A DNA stretch of 64,000 bases from a virus, in IMG/VR virus record IMGVR_UViG_3300036851_000218, positions 1 through 64,000 of that record. One strand, given 5' to 3'. The position numbers were made by a program, and so were the translations under genes. The notes under the pieces are model-generated. The model made no database searches. It had not been told where the DNA came from and saw nothing but the letters and a program-made list of their open reading frames with translations. Shown here one piece after another: positions 50,701 to 58,079 of this stretch. Positions within the stretch are counted from its first letter, which is position 1, and each line of letters starts with the position of its first letter.

Positions 50701-52704
50701 CAGAGGACCGACATTGGCTAACCCCGCACCCAGGCTCTCAACTGATGCAGTAGAGTTGTCCGCCGCAGCCGATAAGATGTCTGCTACAACTGCGGTATTA
50801 TCAAAGCTAGAGACCACACCTTCACGAAGTTCCGCAAATGAAGAAACTGCCTGGATAACGATACGACTGATATTTTGAATGTCTCCGCTTTCGCTTAAAG
50901 CCGTCAGATCAGCAATCGGAGACACTGCACCTTGAAGGTCGCCAACACCCAATCCTGCTTTTTGCAAATCAATGATGGCTTTTAAGGCTTCGTTAGCCGA
51001 CAGCGGGTATTTGATACCGATAGCATCTGACAAATCCAGGACGGTCTTTAATTGATCCTCTGACAAATCACCGAACACTTGTGCGCGGTTAGCCAGATCA
51101 TCGAATTCCGTCGCTATAGCGAAACCTTGTGACCCCGTTATTGCATCCAAGCCAAAGCTATTAATCAGGTTCGTCCCGAAACCTGTCAAAGACGATCCAA
51201 TACCTTTAATCTTGGTTACTAAGTTATTCAGAATTTGAGTAACGCGGGTATCGATTGTAACAAAAGTTTGGATGAAACTAGAGGAGAATTTAGCTAACAA
51301 CACCGCCGGATTTAAATCGCCCAGGAATACCCTAGCGATAGTTTTAGCGATTTGTATTTTAAAGAATTCGTCTAGTAGGCTTCTACCGAAATGCGTACCG
51401 ATGCCACCACCAGCTTTACCCGCTTGTTGTTTTAGCGCGTCGAACCCTTGAGAACTAAATATTTGTCCTAAACCTTTAAGTGCATCCGCAGCATTCTTAT
51501 TTACTTTCAAGCCGCTGAGTTCTTTAAAGGCTCGGATAACGTTCCGTAAACTCTCAACCGTTTTATTACTAATCCCGCCGCTAGCTTTTTCATCATCTAT
51601 TTCTGACAGAGATCGGAAGATAGCACCTACGCCTTGAAAGGCTTCGCCCACGCCACCTAAATTAGCACCTCTAATTCCTTTTAGTTGTCGTAGAATATCA
51701 ACTACAAACTTAACTCGATCCGATAAGACTTTCGTTATTGATTTTGATTTTCCAACATTCTTTATATCGATGCCCTTAAATACTGCATCGAACAAAGATG
51801 CTACACCAGAGAACGCAGTACCCAACGCTTTTAGTTTTTCCGTATTACCTGCGAACCGACTAAGAACGTTGAAACCTAAAACCAAACCAGTCAACAGCGC
51901 GGCTAGCTTCTTTGAGTTACCGACATCTATCTTGTCGATATGTCGGAATAGGCCGGACATACCGATACCCAGGCGTTCCAACGTTAGTGACAACTCTCGA
52001 ATAGTGTTGTTACCAGGAAGTCTTTTAGAGATTGCACCAACTAAACCAAGTACCGTTTGTAAGCTGAGTAGGAACGCCCCTAGTTTTGCCGATGATCCGA
52101 GTTTAACTTTACTCAGGCTGTCGAACAACTTTTTAATACCTGCTCCAAGACTACCGATAGCTTTGACAACAGGGGTGACATCTTCAATGGTGCTAAAACG
52201 CGAAAGCTGCGTTAAGCCAGATAATATCTTAGCGAAGTTTGCTTCTTGGACACTGGCAGAACTTAACTTAGAGAATGCTTCCCCTAATTTGGTAAGATTC
52301 TTAATAACTTTACCGACATCTGGCAGCTTACTGCTATCAGACAGAATCGAAAGCGCCTTTGCAATATTATTGAAAGGCTTAATATCAATCGCAGACATTT
52401 TCGCTAGCGCAGCCGATAGCTCAGTGAAGCCTTGGACTGTAGAAGATTTAAAATTAAGCTGCGACAGCTTTTCCAGATTTTCAATTAACTTAGCTATCTG
52501 ATTAATTTTAGCACGGCTAATGACATCCAGCAGCTTGGTTAAATTATCTACACCGTCAAACTTAAATTCAATCTTGGCTGAACGTTTACGAAGTATTTCA
52601 GTTGTGTTTGAAACTTTTGTTAGGCGGGTATCAATCTGCTCGATAACACCGAGGAGTCGTTTAAAGACTTTATCATCAAGCGTTAACTCTGTCTTTTGAG
52701 GCAT
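44767..52704 (-). CDS. Tape measure protein, TP901 type (2645 aa)
   Basis: The largest gene in the window. The N-terminal 450 residues are helical with repeating Ser/Lys/Leu pattern. Residues about 520-770 hold the TP901 core (FDDLANRAQVFGDLSEDQL, LSANEALKAIIDLQKAGLG, GLTMEETVAVLGLFEDRG, GTQLRSLLSNLTRPTEA). Several hydrophobic segments follow, as needed for the DNA channel in the host membrane. Using the common 0.15 nm per residue rule, the tail would be about 400 nm long. It fills the tail tube and is ejected with the DNA. TAATG overlap with the upstream gene. Confidence 0.95.
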   Translation of the reverse strand: MPQKTELTLDDKVFKRLLGVIEQIDTRLTKVSNTTEILRKRSAKIEFKFDGVDNLTKLLDVISRAKINQIAKLIENLEKLSQLNFKSSTVQGFTELSAALAKMSAIDIKPFNNIAKALSILSDSSKLPDVGKVIKNLTKLGEAFSKLSSASVQEANFAKILSGLTQLSRFSTIEDVTPVVKAIGSLGAGIKKLFDSLSKVKLGSSAKLGAFLLSLQTVLGLVGAISKRLPGNNTIRELSLTLERLGIGMSGLFRHIDKIDVGNSKKLAALLTGLVLGFNVLSRFAGNTEKLKALGTAFSGVASLFDAVFKGIDIKNVGKSKSITKVLSDRVKFVVDILRQLKGIRGANLGGVGEAFQGVGAIFRSLSEIDDEKASGGISNKTVESLRNVIRAFKELSGLKVNKNAADALKGLGQIFSSQGFDALKQQAGKAGGGIGTHFGRSLLDEFFKIQIAKTIARVFLGDLNPAVLLAKFSSSFIQTFVTIDTRVTQILNNLVTKIKGIGSSLTGFGTNLINSFGLDAITGSQGFAIATEFDDLANRAQVFGDLSEDQLKTVLDLSDAIGIKYPLSANEALKAIIDLQKAGLGVGDLQGAVSPIADLTALSESGDIQNISRIVIQAVSSFAELREGVVSSFDNTAVVADILSAAADNSTASVESLGAGLANVGPLATQFGLTMEETVAVLGLFEDRGIRGAEAGTQLRSLLSNLTRPTEAVKGKLNELGVSLVDQQGNFRSLNDIINDINKSFTETKTVTISTSNLTDEQSTRLDAATKAYAKASAQIIQYNDGLVTGALNTDKANAKVGELTQVQANAAAVIAEITGSQSEAERITLEITRTQQQNFEAIQTIFGTFGQQGAAILIGEGTDAIQNFIDETGRFPTAAERAQQLLDTFGATVDQIKGSFETLLKNVFLPLIDTIFRPLANVMLAFVNTLLTIDGELLATAATAATFGAALASILGTALVITGGFITFGAAILGVVTPLLTFTGVLSILATALGSFLAFLGGLAAFAVIAGPLVLILTALASGFRSLIKIFSTNVGGASDALTALKDSLGLVFSAVGNVATSISNLLGIVFGGGDASLESVGQTFSNIFNGLAAPAKTFAANLNRVGSAISLFAGFFQNGILSQTSADSFAANPLIKFLLDKSGLEATGDNVRVLFGNLRSGLNQLKGAFTQIGNAAAGFFTILTSGGGIDQALAFAQQSLTAGFSKIGSLALQTIQGLFGVDLVNEIKLLDAGKIGEAIASLIGRAIEGVKTLILNNREGISSFLTSLFSFLFTPGKLATALFDFLGLTEIGDVFREVERVLTGLFGGIVDTLFNLLAGDDLATAIRKSFGSGVEPIILFVETLGNLVSNVVGLFGDLFAALFPGGGQAIAEFNLLDVVTNVLNTLSAGLKFLSDNIILPLRDLIRSIDFKSIFDFVGNLVSQFAEFFRLLFAGDFSGALDQAGNIGETIGKVIQDLLANVFDIKLTPNANIIQQLAEVISGLLSFALDGIAGLLGFDSFTSLGQTILNGVGTAISEFLGDNPAAKFAGIATDILQGLADAVMDGFLTIGDLLNLDTTNAEETLKTAFQGAIDNIRDFFLNDNETTIFDNIGTIFSKIGEAIQTVVDIFSGNTLSEGSENVATFQDVLQGIFDFVSNLVSLGLETLTAPLAGIGDFIQALSELDSNKIGIIAAAIAGIGGTLVLLNPAVAAGISSVVSSLLRFGGLASIVLTIKNIAENGAILVDAIDSLLDLDVASAAGKLVDFGLSVATGITFDILGLFGIDTIFGQTEADVRSTVEKLAGGVDTLLVNVGNGIINFINGVKGVIEGIRDTIDRVIQIATPFISVIGTIIFSPVILFIKAVQSFAELPQEKKDKIAVVFTAIAVALALYNGQAILAGIGTVVSFIGTLAGVGGGAAAAGAGALASKVTVLATALGSFAKFLAGTVVPIGIILLAIASAINNADKLFDVFFNIISLIGSIISLDLTATFDSLGGIFSSIIDFIGSTVLDAVFTIAEFFGITEIAGKTKDEFILILGQLVFTVKSSFIAVGQSLSTFFTQVFNDLGLKLNILGADIELAVSDAAARIRTIGSTNPEDDPFFKAAAVFDPKTFSIDNLSAAVGDSTISQDDLDRFSRKNAGLILSALQTSLVDETQFIDTTEFGKVLGQLDLSGSVDDFAKNIVLSGDQELKNRFFTEIGALLAAPGDQRIITQDQANAIIGAIVTEVQAGTLPSDEALNILNLLPLGGEGQLSAEQREAAIKQINDIVAKYQALVDEGAALQDQTLIVDPDVEIVPGNKGGGADFTSGLEAAILGPEQAPLTPTVPVSPFLIFSDPTQTKDDFITKAEEAIAGAGGSEPITPEIPLAPTFVGIESEEDVDALVLNFQTLNDNILIAKTSFDEFATKINDNITNLNLLSTTVTTTSGTFTTETTNIQTVWTTLNDFLTNSLNTINGGLRRIPDGLRAILSTLTLINPLVSAQLVLLQTAFMNSSTSIARSLEVVIGKLKGLRVILDEVLGKLATVGASDVGGGSGTGVAGGLAEGGPVFPGIFEILEKNEPEILFQNGRAFLLSPGGGAVRPALPTAGIPTFGGIPATQNVPNGAIGSGSNSFSIQEGDINITIQGNNLPGEVLAAQVRDLVREEQSNRDIKIRERLRTSGRS

Positions 52705-53258
52705 TATTGTTGATCCGTTGTTACAATGACAGCAAGACCTTCTTCATTGATTCTCTCTTGGGCGCGGCGGAGTATTTCTTTCGTGAAATTCCTGGGTTCA
52801 ATTCCCCTGCCGATAAAAGGTCTATAAATTACATCTTCGTTAGACCCCGCCATATTAATTTCTGGACTGCCAGGGCGAGTCATAGGGGTATTTCCGTAAT
52901 CAGGTCGTCGGGGAAGATGGATAGGCCATGCTTTCAGTCCGTAATCACTAGCTGCACCGAGAGCATCCATTCCCTCATTCAAAACGTGGAATACCAAATT
53001 GCCACCTTCTCCCTCTTTAGGGACTTGTACGGTGGCTTTATAAACATAGCCGTTGCGAGTTCGTTCAGTTCGCTCTGTCTCAGCCGTGCCTAGAATACCC
53101 GTTATACCTGCACCCGCAGCTTCGTTGAATAATTTTTCGTACTCTTCTTCAACAATCTCCGCAGCACGTTGTACAGCCTCTTCAAAGCTGGCTTGTACGT
53201 AACCCCGCATGAATTCAATTGCACGTTTTCGATCTTTCAGAATATCAATCTTAGCCAC
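52704..53258 (-). CDS. HK97 gp10-like minor virion protein (184 aa)
   Basis: The N-terminal helix (KRAIEFMRGYVQASFEEAVQ, AAEIVEEEYEKL) leads to a beta-rich middle and a basic Pro-rich segment (WPIHLPRRPDYGNTPMTRPG), ending in another helix. This resembles gp10-like or tail-completion proteins. Such genes normally sit before the major tail gene, so its place between the tail chaperones and the tape measure is unusual. Overlaps the chaperone gene by eight bases. Confidence 0.5.
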   Translation of the reverse strand: MAKIDILKDRKRAIEFMRGYVQASFEEAVQRAAEIVEEEYEKLFNEAAGAGITGILGTAETERTERTRNGYVYKATVQVPKEGEGGNLVFHVLNEGMDALGAASDYGLKAWPIHLPRRPDYGNTPMTRPGSPEINMAGSNEDVIYRPFIGRGIEPRNFTKEILRRAQERINEEGLAVIVTTDQQ

Positions 53259-53634
53259 TGTGCCGATTCTCCATAGCTTTCACTTTTTGTTTCTGCAAAG
53301 AGTCATGTCGGCCTAGAATTTCTACGATATTCTCAAGATAGCTGTGGGCAATTAGTTTAGCGCGGGTGTGGATTGGCAGGGCTTGAAAAGCATCAAAATC
53401 TTTCCAGTCACCTGCCTTTTTAACAATGGATATGACGTTGTATTCGTCGGGGTATTCTTCTACAATGGACGAACCAAGCAACTCTTCTTTATACCGCTTG
53501 GCTCTATCATCGGTATTACTCAGTAGTTTCGACAGCTTCTCCCACCGGAGTAAGATCGACGCTTTGAATTTTACCCTTCTTCCGCTTAGTGGGTCGGTCT
53601 CCGTCACTGTCGTCAAGGGGGATAACTTTTCCAT
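53251..53634 (-). CDS. Tail assembly chaperone, downstream partner (127 aa or frameshift product)
   Basis: The frame is open upstream to 53727, inside the first chaperone gene. ATG 53634 (MEKLSPLTTV) has GGTGGAG six bases before it and could start an independent protein. Alternatively the frame is entered by a +1 shift at 53617-53621 to make a long fusion, as in lambda G-GT-type chaperones. The product is helical and charged. Position just before the gp10-like and tape measure genes fits a tail assembly chaperone. Confidence 0.6.
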   Translation of the reverse strand: MEKLSPLTTVTETDPLSGRRVKFKASILLRWEKLSKLLSNTDDRAKRYKEELLGSSIVEEYPDEYNVISIVKKAGDWKDFDAFQALPIHTRAKLIAHSYLENIVEILGRHDSLQKQKVKAMENRHSG

Positions 53635-54229
53635 GTACATCTCCACCAGTTGACTCAGGTGGAAATCCGGTACGCGAATCTTTATCGCCGTCCCCCACTT
53701 CTGACACCAGTTTGGCGAAAGCATCATTAATGCGGCTCATCACCTGTTGCTGCAACATAGGGTCAGAGTCTAAGTAATCCATAATCTGTTTTAAACGATA
53801 TTCTGTTTGATTGTTTAGATCATGAACCGGATCAGGGATAATTGTAATACCGCGTGGTACGCGCTGCGGTTCATAGGGGGTTGGTACATTGGTGAATTCA
53901 TTATTCTCCAACAGAGCCAAAATCCAACCATGCTTTTGGGCTTCATATGCCCACTTCTCATAGTACGAAACTGCTTTGCGAATTACTTCGTTACCGTCTT
54001 GTATACGAAACACATTTGCAACCAACAGCGCAATACGATCCGTAACCGGAATGCTGTTGATATTAAAGGGGATATTGCGAGAAGTATGGAGTGCCGACAC
54101 ATACTGGTCAGCAAAGTCGCGGGTATCTTTGTCAAAGAGGATATGTAAGCGAGGAGGGAACATGCCTTCGGGGGCATCTACCCATTCATCAACAATCTTA
54201 GTAACTTCGGGCTTTGTATTTGCAACCAT
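53516..54229 (-). CDS. Tail assembly chaperone, upstream partner (237 aa)
   Basis: It has its own promoter at 54269-54297 and lies between the tail-tube candidate and the tape measure, the standard place for gpG-like chaperones. The first 170 residues are helical and globular, the rest is disordered and charged (GDGDKDSRTGFPPEST, RPTKRKKGKIQ). The disordered tail overlaps the second chaperone frame, as in known frameshift pairs. It would bind the tape measure during tail assembly and not enter the virion. Confidence 0.6.
   Translation of the reverse strand: MVANTKPEVTKIVDEWVDAPEGMFPPRLHILFDKDTRDFADQYVSALHTSRNIPFNINSIPVTDRIALLVANVFRIQDGNEVIRKAVSYYEKWAYEAQKHGWILALLENNEFTNVPTPYEPQRVPRGITIIPDPVHDLNNQTEYRLKQIMDYLDSDPMLQQQVMSRINDAFAKLVSEVGDGDKDSRTGFPPESTGGDVHGKVIPLDDSDGDRPTKRKKGKIQSVDLTPVGEAVETTE
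53617..53621 (-). promoter_or_regulatory. Candidate +1 frameshift site in the tail chaperone genes
   Basis: On the minus strand five C in a row (ATC CCC CTT) lie inside the overlap. A proline tRNA on CCC can slip forward by one and still pair with CCC, which moves the ribosome into the downstream frame. The frame relation between the two genes is +1 (or -2), so a -1 slip would not work. No structure has been computed. Confidence 0.4.
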
Positions 54230-54268
54230 CTTATTTATTAACCTTTAAGTGGAATAATGATTGGTCAT

Positions 54269-54297
54269 ACTATATCACGAAATAAGGATTTTGTCAA
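54269..54297 (-). promoter_or_regulatory. Minus-strand sigma70-like promoter before the tail chaperones
   Basis: Read on the minus strand: TTGACA (54297-54292), a 17-base spacer and TATAGT (54274-54269) with TGA before it. It lies directly behind a terminator, so the tail module can be transcribed separately from the head module. Confidence 0.8.
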
Positions 54298-54300
54298 GAG

Positions 54301-54328
54301 GAAATAAAAGAGACACCCGAAGGTGTCC
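54301..54328 (-). terminator. Minus-strand intrinsic terminator after the tail-tube candidate
   Basis: GACACC and GGTGTC (54312-54317, 54322-54327) form a perfect stem around a TTCG tetraloop on the minus strand, followed by CTTTTATTT. It limits read-through from the abundant structural protein gene into the tail chaperones. Confidence 0.85.
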
Positions 54329-54355
54329 CCCTTATCTAGTTATTATAGATTAATA

Positions 54356-55849
54356 TTAGGCGTTGGGGTAGAACGGTTTACCGAACACCACTTCGCCGTC
54401 ATCAGTCGTAGCCAGGAAGATGTTGAAGTCATCGTCCACATTCATGGTCACGCTGGTGTAGTTGCCCGTAACGGCCTGACCGTTTTCCAGGGTGATAGTG
54501 CTGAATACGAAGTCGGTGAACAAGTCACGTTTGTGCAAACCGTCAACCGTAGCCACGACTGCACGATGTTCATTACCAGCAATACCAACAATCGCTGCCG
54601 ATCCAGGTATCCCTGGTTCAGTCCAGGTAGCTCCACCGTCCAGGCTTTCAGCGTAGTAGCCAGCCGCGCCACCCACAGCAAGGTGGTCTTTGTTGAATAC
54701 GTTTACCGCATTCAGTGCGCCAGGAGCGCCTGGGAGATTGGCACTAATGTCAACCACCTGTACTGCGCTACCGACAAAGCGACCTTTCAGCAACGTACCG
54801 GCTTCGCCAACAACATAGAAGTTGTCGCCTTCGGTGTCCGAAGCAACGGCGGTAAAAGCCGCAGCCGCAGGGAAGGCCGAAGAAGTAACTGTCGTCCACG
54901 ATGTACCATTGTCTTCCGACACATACATTACCGGAGCGCCTGCGGCAGTGCCACCGACGGCGATAATGCTGTTGCCAAAATACTTGATACCGAAAATCGG
55001 AGCAACCACGCCTGCAACAGCAGTGAAGGATGCGCCACGATCCTGGGATACACGCAGCGTACCAGCCGTACCAGTGGCAACGGGGGCATCTGATGTACCA
55101 GCGACAATGACATCATCACGGGTCGCAACCGCATACGCGAAATCGGTAGCAGTGCCACCAATTGTCAACGTGGTTGGTGCAGAACCGAAGCGGTCATCTG
55201 TCAGCAAACCTTCGGGGACAGCCGTGCCGTCGCCACCCGTAACTACGATGTCGAGAGCAATGCCCTCATTACATCCTGGGCAGTCAACAGTCATGAACGC
55301 CGAAGCATACAACTGCTGTACCGGAGTTTCGCCGTTGGTGTAGATAATTTCGTATCCCTGCGCCCATAGGCGCAGTTTTTCGGAAATCGTCAGCACCGAT
55401 GTTGACGAGATGATATTTTCATCATCAATCGTCACCAAGTCCCCTTCTTCAACTGGCTCATCCAACAGGCCATCGGGGAAGATGTCTGCATGGTTGTAGC
55501 GAGTTTCAGCAGGGCATAGATACTTCATGTAGAACGTGCGGCGGCAGTTGCGTTTCAACGCAAGCTGCTGAGCCGGAGTCCACAAAGCACCCGCAGGGAA
55601 GCCGATTGTGTAGGTACGGCTGCGCACTTCGGCAGCACGTTTAACCTTAACAACGGTTTTGATACGTCCGCCGCGCAGTTCAACGCGGGTAACAGTCAGA
55701 GCGTCACTTGAATCGGCGCTTGGGCTTGTTACGGCGTGTCCTAGCAGGGAGACGGGGGTGCTAATAGGGGTGTCACCAGCCATCATGAACAGATAGTCTT
55801 TACTGTCAATACCTTCGGCTGGACCCCAAAATGCGGGAAGATTAGCCAT
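54356..55849 (-). CDS. Major tail (tube) protein candidate with C-terminal beta-propeller (497 aa)
   Basis: The N-terminal half (1-200) has features of a tail tube subunit and CPAETRY and CPGC cysteines. From about 230 the chain shows repeated BNR-type units (SQDRGASFT, SEDNGTSWT, ESLDGGATWT) spaced about 45-65 residues apart, the pattern of a sialidase or HCF136-like beta-propeller. This would decorate the tube surface. The gene is followed by a terminator and then the chaperones, as expected of a major tail protein. Confidence 0.65.
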   Translation of the reverse strand: MANLPAFWGPAEGIDSKDYLFMMAGDTPISTPVSLLGHAVTSPSADSSDALTVTRVELRGGRIKTVVKVKRAAEVRSRTYTIGFPAGALWTPAQQLALKRNCRRTFYMKYLCPAETRYNHADIFPDGLLDEPVEEGDLVTIDDENIISSTSVLTISEKLRLWAQGYEIIYTNGETPVQQLYASAFMTVDCPGCNEGIALDIVVTGGDGTAVPEGLLTDDRFGSAPTTLTIGGTATDFAYAVATRDDVIVAGTSDAPVATGTAGTLRVSQDRGASFTAVAGVVAPIFGIKYFGNSIIAVGGTAAGAPVMYVSEDNGTSWTTVTSSAFPAAAAFTAVASDTEGDNFYVVGEAGTLLKGRFVGSAVQVVDISANLPGAPGALNAVNVFNKDHLAVGGAAGYYAESLDGGATWTEPGIPGSAAIVGIAGNEHRAVVATVDGLHKRDLFTDFVFSTITLENGQAVTGNYTSVTMNVDDDFNIFLATTDDGEVVFGKPFYPNA

Positions 55850-55864
55850 TTGTTACCTCCACAG

Positions 55865-56497
55865 TTATGGCAATTTATACGGATATGCGCTACTAAATAA
55901 GTTGCGCCGTACCGCACTGTCATTCAAATCTTCTGGTTGCAAGGCCCCCGCCTTCCAGAATGACCGCAGTGCGTTTTGTCGAACAGTCTCGATGTCTGGA
56001 TACAGAAATTCCAACTCCTTCGACCAATCGTAAACAGAACACGCCTTTTCTAACTCTACCAATTGTTCAGCCCTAGTATTCTCAACCTTAGATGTCTCAA
56101 CCAGATAGGCACTAACCGGAGCATCAAGTGTTACCACAAGATAGGCTTCCTTCCCGTCGCATTGATAAACTACGGGGCTTACTAATTTAACGGGGGTCTT
56201 TGGACCGCCGATGGTTGACGATTTATCTTCCTGAGCAATTTGATCTTTAGAGCGTGGATCAGGAAGTCCCTGCTGCGACTTATTGAGAGCCGCTACCTCT
56301 TCATTCAAATAAAACTTCTCTTCTGACTGAGTTTCAGCCATGCTGCCTTCAAAGTTTGAAGCGCCGTCAGTGGCATTGAATGCTTTTTCAGTTGCCTCTC
56401 CAAATTCGTTTGTCGCTTTGTCAGCAGCTTTATCTACATCCGAGTTTGAATTCGAACGTCCAAAAAAACCACTATTGCTACTTTCTTTCTTTGACAT
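55865..56497 (-). CDS. Hypothetical late protein (210 aa)
   Basis: ATG 56497 follows AGGAGAATAAAA. The N-terminal 100 residues are disordered and charged (GFFGRSNSNSDVDKAADKA), and the C-terminal 110 residues (PVVYQCDGKEAYLVVTLDA) look globular. In siphophages genes between head and tail tube often encode tail terminator or head-tail joining proteins. No direct match by eye. Confidence 0.6.
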   Translation of the reverse strand: MSKKESSNSGFFGRSNSNSDVDKAADKATNEFGEATEKAFNATDGASNFEGSMAETQSEEKFYLNEEVAALNKSQQGLPDPRSKDQIAQEDKSSTIGGPKTPVKLVSPVVYQCDGKEAYLVVTLDAPVSAYLVETSKVENTRAEQLVELEKACSVYDWSKELEFLYPDIETVRQNALRSFWKAGALQPEDLNDSAVRRNLFSSAYPYKLP

Positions 56498-56507
56498 TTT
56501 TATTCTC

Positions 56508-56663
56508 CTATTCCAATCGCAGATCGAACAATAACGCGATACCAGCTACGAAAGCCAGAAATGCTGTGACTGCCGGAGGAATTACAATTCCAGCTAATCC
56601 AGCAGAAGCGATAGCGAATACTATCAAAAACAAGGCCAGGAGTATCTTTGCAAGTTTAGTCAT
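56508..56663 (-). CDS. Small two-helix membrane protein (51 aa)
   Basis: ATG 56663 (MTKLAKILLA) has AGGAG six bases upstream; an ATG two codons earlier is too close to that site. Two hydrophobic helices (ILLALFLIVFAIASAG and VTAFLAFVAGIALLF) are joined by IVIPP. Strong site, clean transmembrane pattern and tight fit between two late genes support it. A small late membrane protein could be a holin or an assembly factor; unknown. Confidence 0.6.
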   Translation of the reverse strand: MTKLAKILLALFLIVFAIASAGLAGIVIPPAVTAFLAFVAGIALLFDLRLE

Positions 56664-56672
56664 CTTCATCTC

Positions 56673-58079
56673 CTATACTAATGCGAACTTATGTTTCGGA
56701 ACTTTCGAGATAATGTCTGCGTAGGCTTGTTGACCACGCAAATCACCATATCTAAATTGATTGGTTACTGTACCTGTGAGTTGGTTGATGCTGGTTCTAC
56801 CATACATTTCCTGCTGGTAATAAATGAACCCGCGTTTTTCTTTACCGTCGTCCAAGAAACAACCACAATCAATAACGGGCAAATCCGCCGCAGTGCGAAA
56901 CACAATGGCTCGGATAACCTGACTGACAGCTTTTTGTAGTCTCTCAGATAAATAATTAGGGTTGGTTTTATATTTGAAAGTTAGTTTAAAATCGTGGCAA
57001 TTATCGGGAGACAGGCAGCTACATTCACTTGGAACGAGTACCCCTTCATCGTCAAACTTGCCATCGATGCAAAAGCTGACTACGCCATTGGCGGCATCGA
57101 CAATCTTGGTTGTCACCTGATATGTGCCGCTGTCGCAGCAGCAATCAGAGCAATCTTCACAGACGCATGACTTGGTTAACAAACCTTTGGATTCTACTTC
57201 GGTCAAACAGCGAAATTCTATCGTCTCTAGTAACTTATAAAATTCTCCATTAACCAAATTAGTAGTGTTGTTGTAAAATGCAGGATTGACAAGGCTATAG
57301 CTGTAAAGCCAATAGCGGCGAAATCCGCTACCAAGTACCTCATACGGTTTGGCCTGTGGAATAATCTGGTTTGTGCCTGGGTAGACTGGGTATAATTCTC
57401 CATCGTCACATTCATCCGTTTCTGGATCAATGTCCACGAACACATATTTTACATGCTGTACATTTACTTGATCGGCAATGTTGTAAGCAATGGTATCGTT
57501 ATCTAAGGTCACAATCCAATCAGAACCCGATTTGCGGGGTTTTACGGTGTCATCGATGGAGTATGTACCATTATCGCTATTACGTCGCAAAATGATATTG
57601 AGAGGATTGTCTACGAGGCTGTCTGGAATTGTTACTTCGGGTTTTCCAAGAACAATATTGACCGTTGCGTTTAAAAGGACGAATGGACTAATCGCCACTG
57701 CATTTAAACCTGTCACCGTATTCCATTGCGGTTCGACATCCACCGCTTCTATCCCAGGCCATGTGCGCCGACGGGCATCAAAAGGGAAATCCATTTCACG
57801 GGTGTGGTAACGAGTCGATACGTTGTAGCCAAGAAAGTTCTCAGCTTCGTCGGTAACACTTCGTAACGTTGTCCAGAGAGCGTCACGAAGGCAGTGATTA
57901 ATTGTAAAGTCTGACCAGTCTTGTTCATTCGCTTCGCCCGTTAAGACCCCATACAGGCGACCAAAATAATTCGTGTTCGAAGAGAACCGACCATAGGTAA
58001 CGGGTAGCATATTTATAAGATTGTAAACTTCATCGTCTGTCATGTTGGGGTCAAAAACAGCGGGGTTTACGATACTCAT
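56673..58079 (-). CDS. Late structural protein with Cys-rich insert (468 aa)
   Basis: I start at ATG 58079 (MSIVNPAVFD), with a TAATG overlap on the previous stop, instead of ATG 58157. The N-terminal 280 residues are mixed alpha/beta. Around 310-365 are CVCEDCSDCCC and CSCLSPDNC, an exceptional Cys cluster likely to bind metal or to cross-link. The C-terminal part includes a VIDCGCFLDDGKEKRG segment. By its place between the head and tail-tube genes it may be a head-tail connector or portal-proximal protein. Not recognised. Confidence 0.6.
   Translation of the reverse strand: MSIVNPAVFDPNMTDDEVYNLINMLPVTYGRFSSNTNYFGRLYGVLTGEANEQDWSDFTINHCLRDALWTTLRSVTDEAENFLGYNVSTRYHTREMDFPFDARRRTWPGIEAVDVEPQWNTVTGLNAVAISPFVLLNATVNIVLGKPEVTIPDSLVDNPLNIILRRNSDNGTYSIDDTVKPRKSGSDWIVTLDNDTIAYNIADQVNVQHVKYVFVDIDPETDECDDGELYPVYPGTNQIIPQAKPYEVLGSGFRRYWLYSYSLVNPAFYNNTTNLVNGEFYKLLETIEFRCLTEVESKGLLTKSCVCEDCSDCCCDSGTYQVTTKIVDAANGVVSFCIDGKFDDEGVLVPSECSCLSPDNCHDFKLTFKYKTNPNYLSERLQKAVSQVIRAIVFRTAADLPVIDCGCFLDDGKEKRGFIYYQQEMYGRTSINQLTGTVTNQFRYGDLRGQQAYADIISKVPKHKFALV

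Noticed and set aside
44888-52501. Long plus-strand open frames opposite the tape measure gene (for example 44888-45907, 46286-47077, 47081-47725, 47726-48373).
   Set aside because: They are antisense to a confirmed tape measure gene, have Ser/Pro/Thr/Ile-rich low-complexity products, no ribosome binding sites and no motifs. They arise from the codon use of the real gene.
54323-55343. Plus-strand open frames opposite the major tail gene (54323-55093 and 54822-55343).
   Set aside because: Antisense shadows of a gene with clear repeats and its own terminator.
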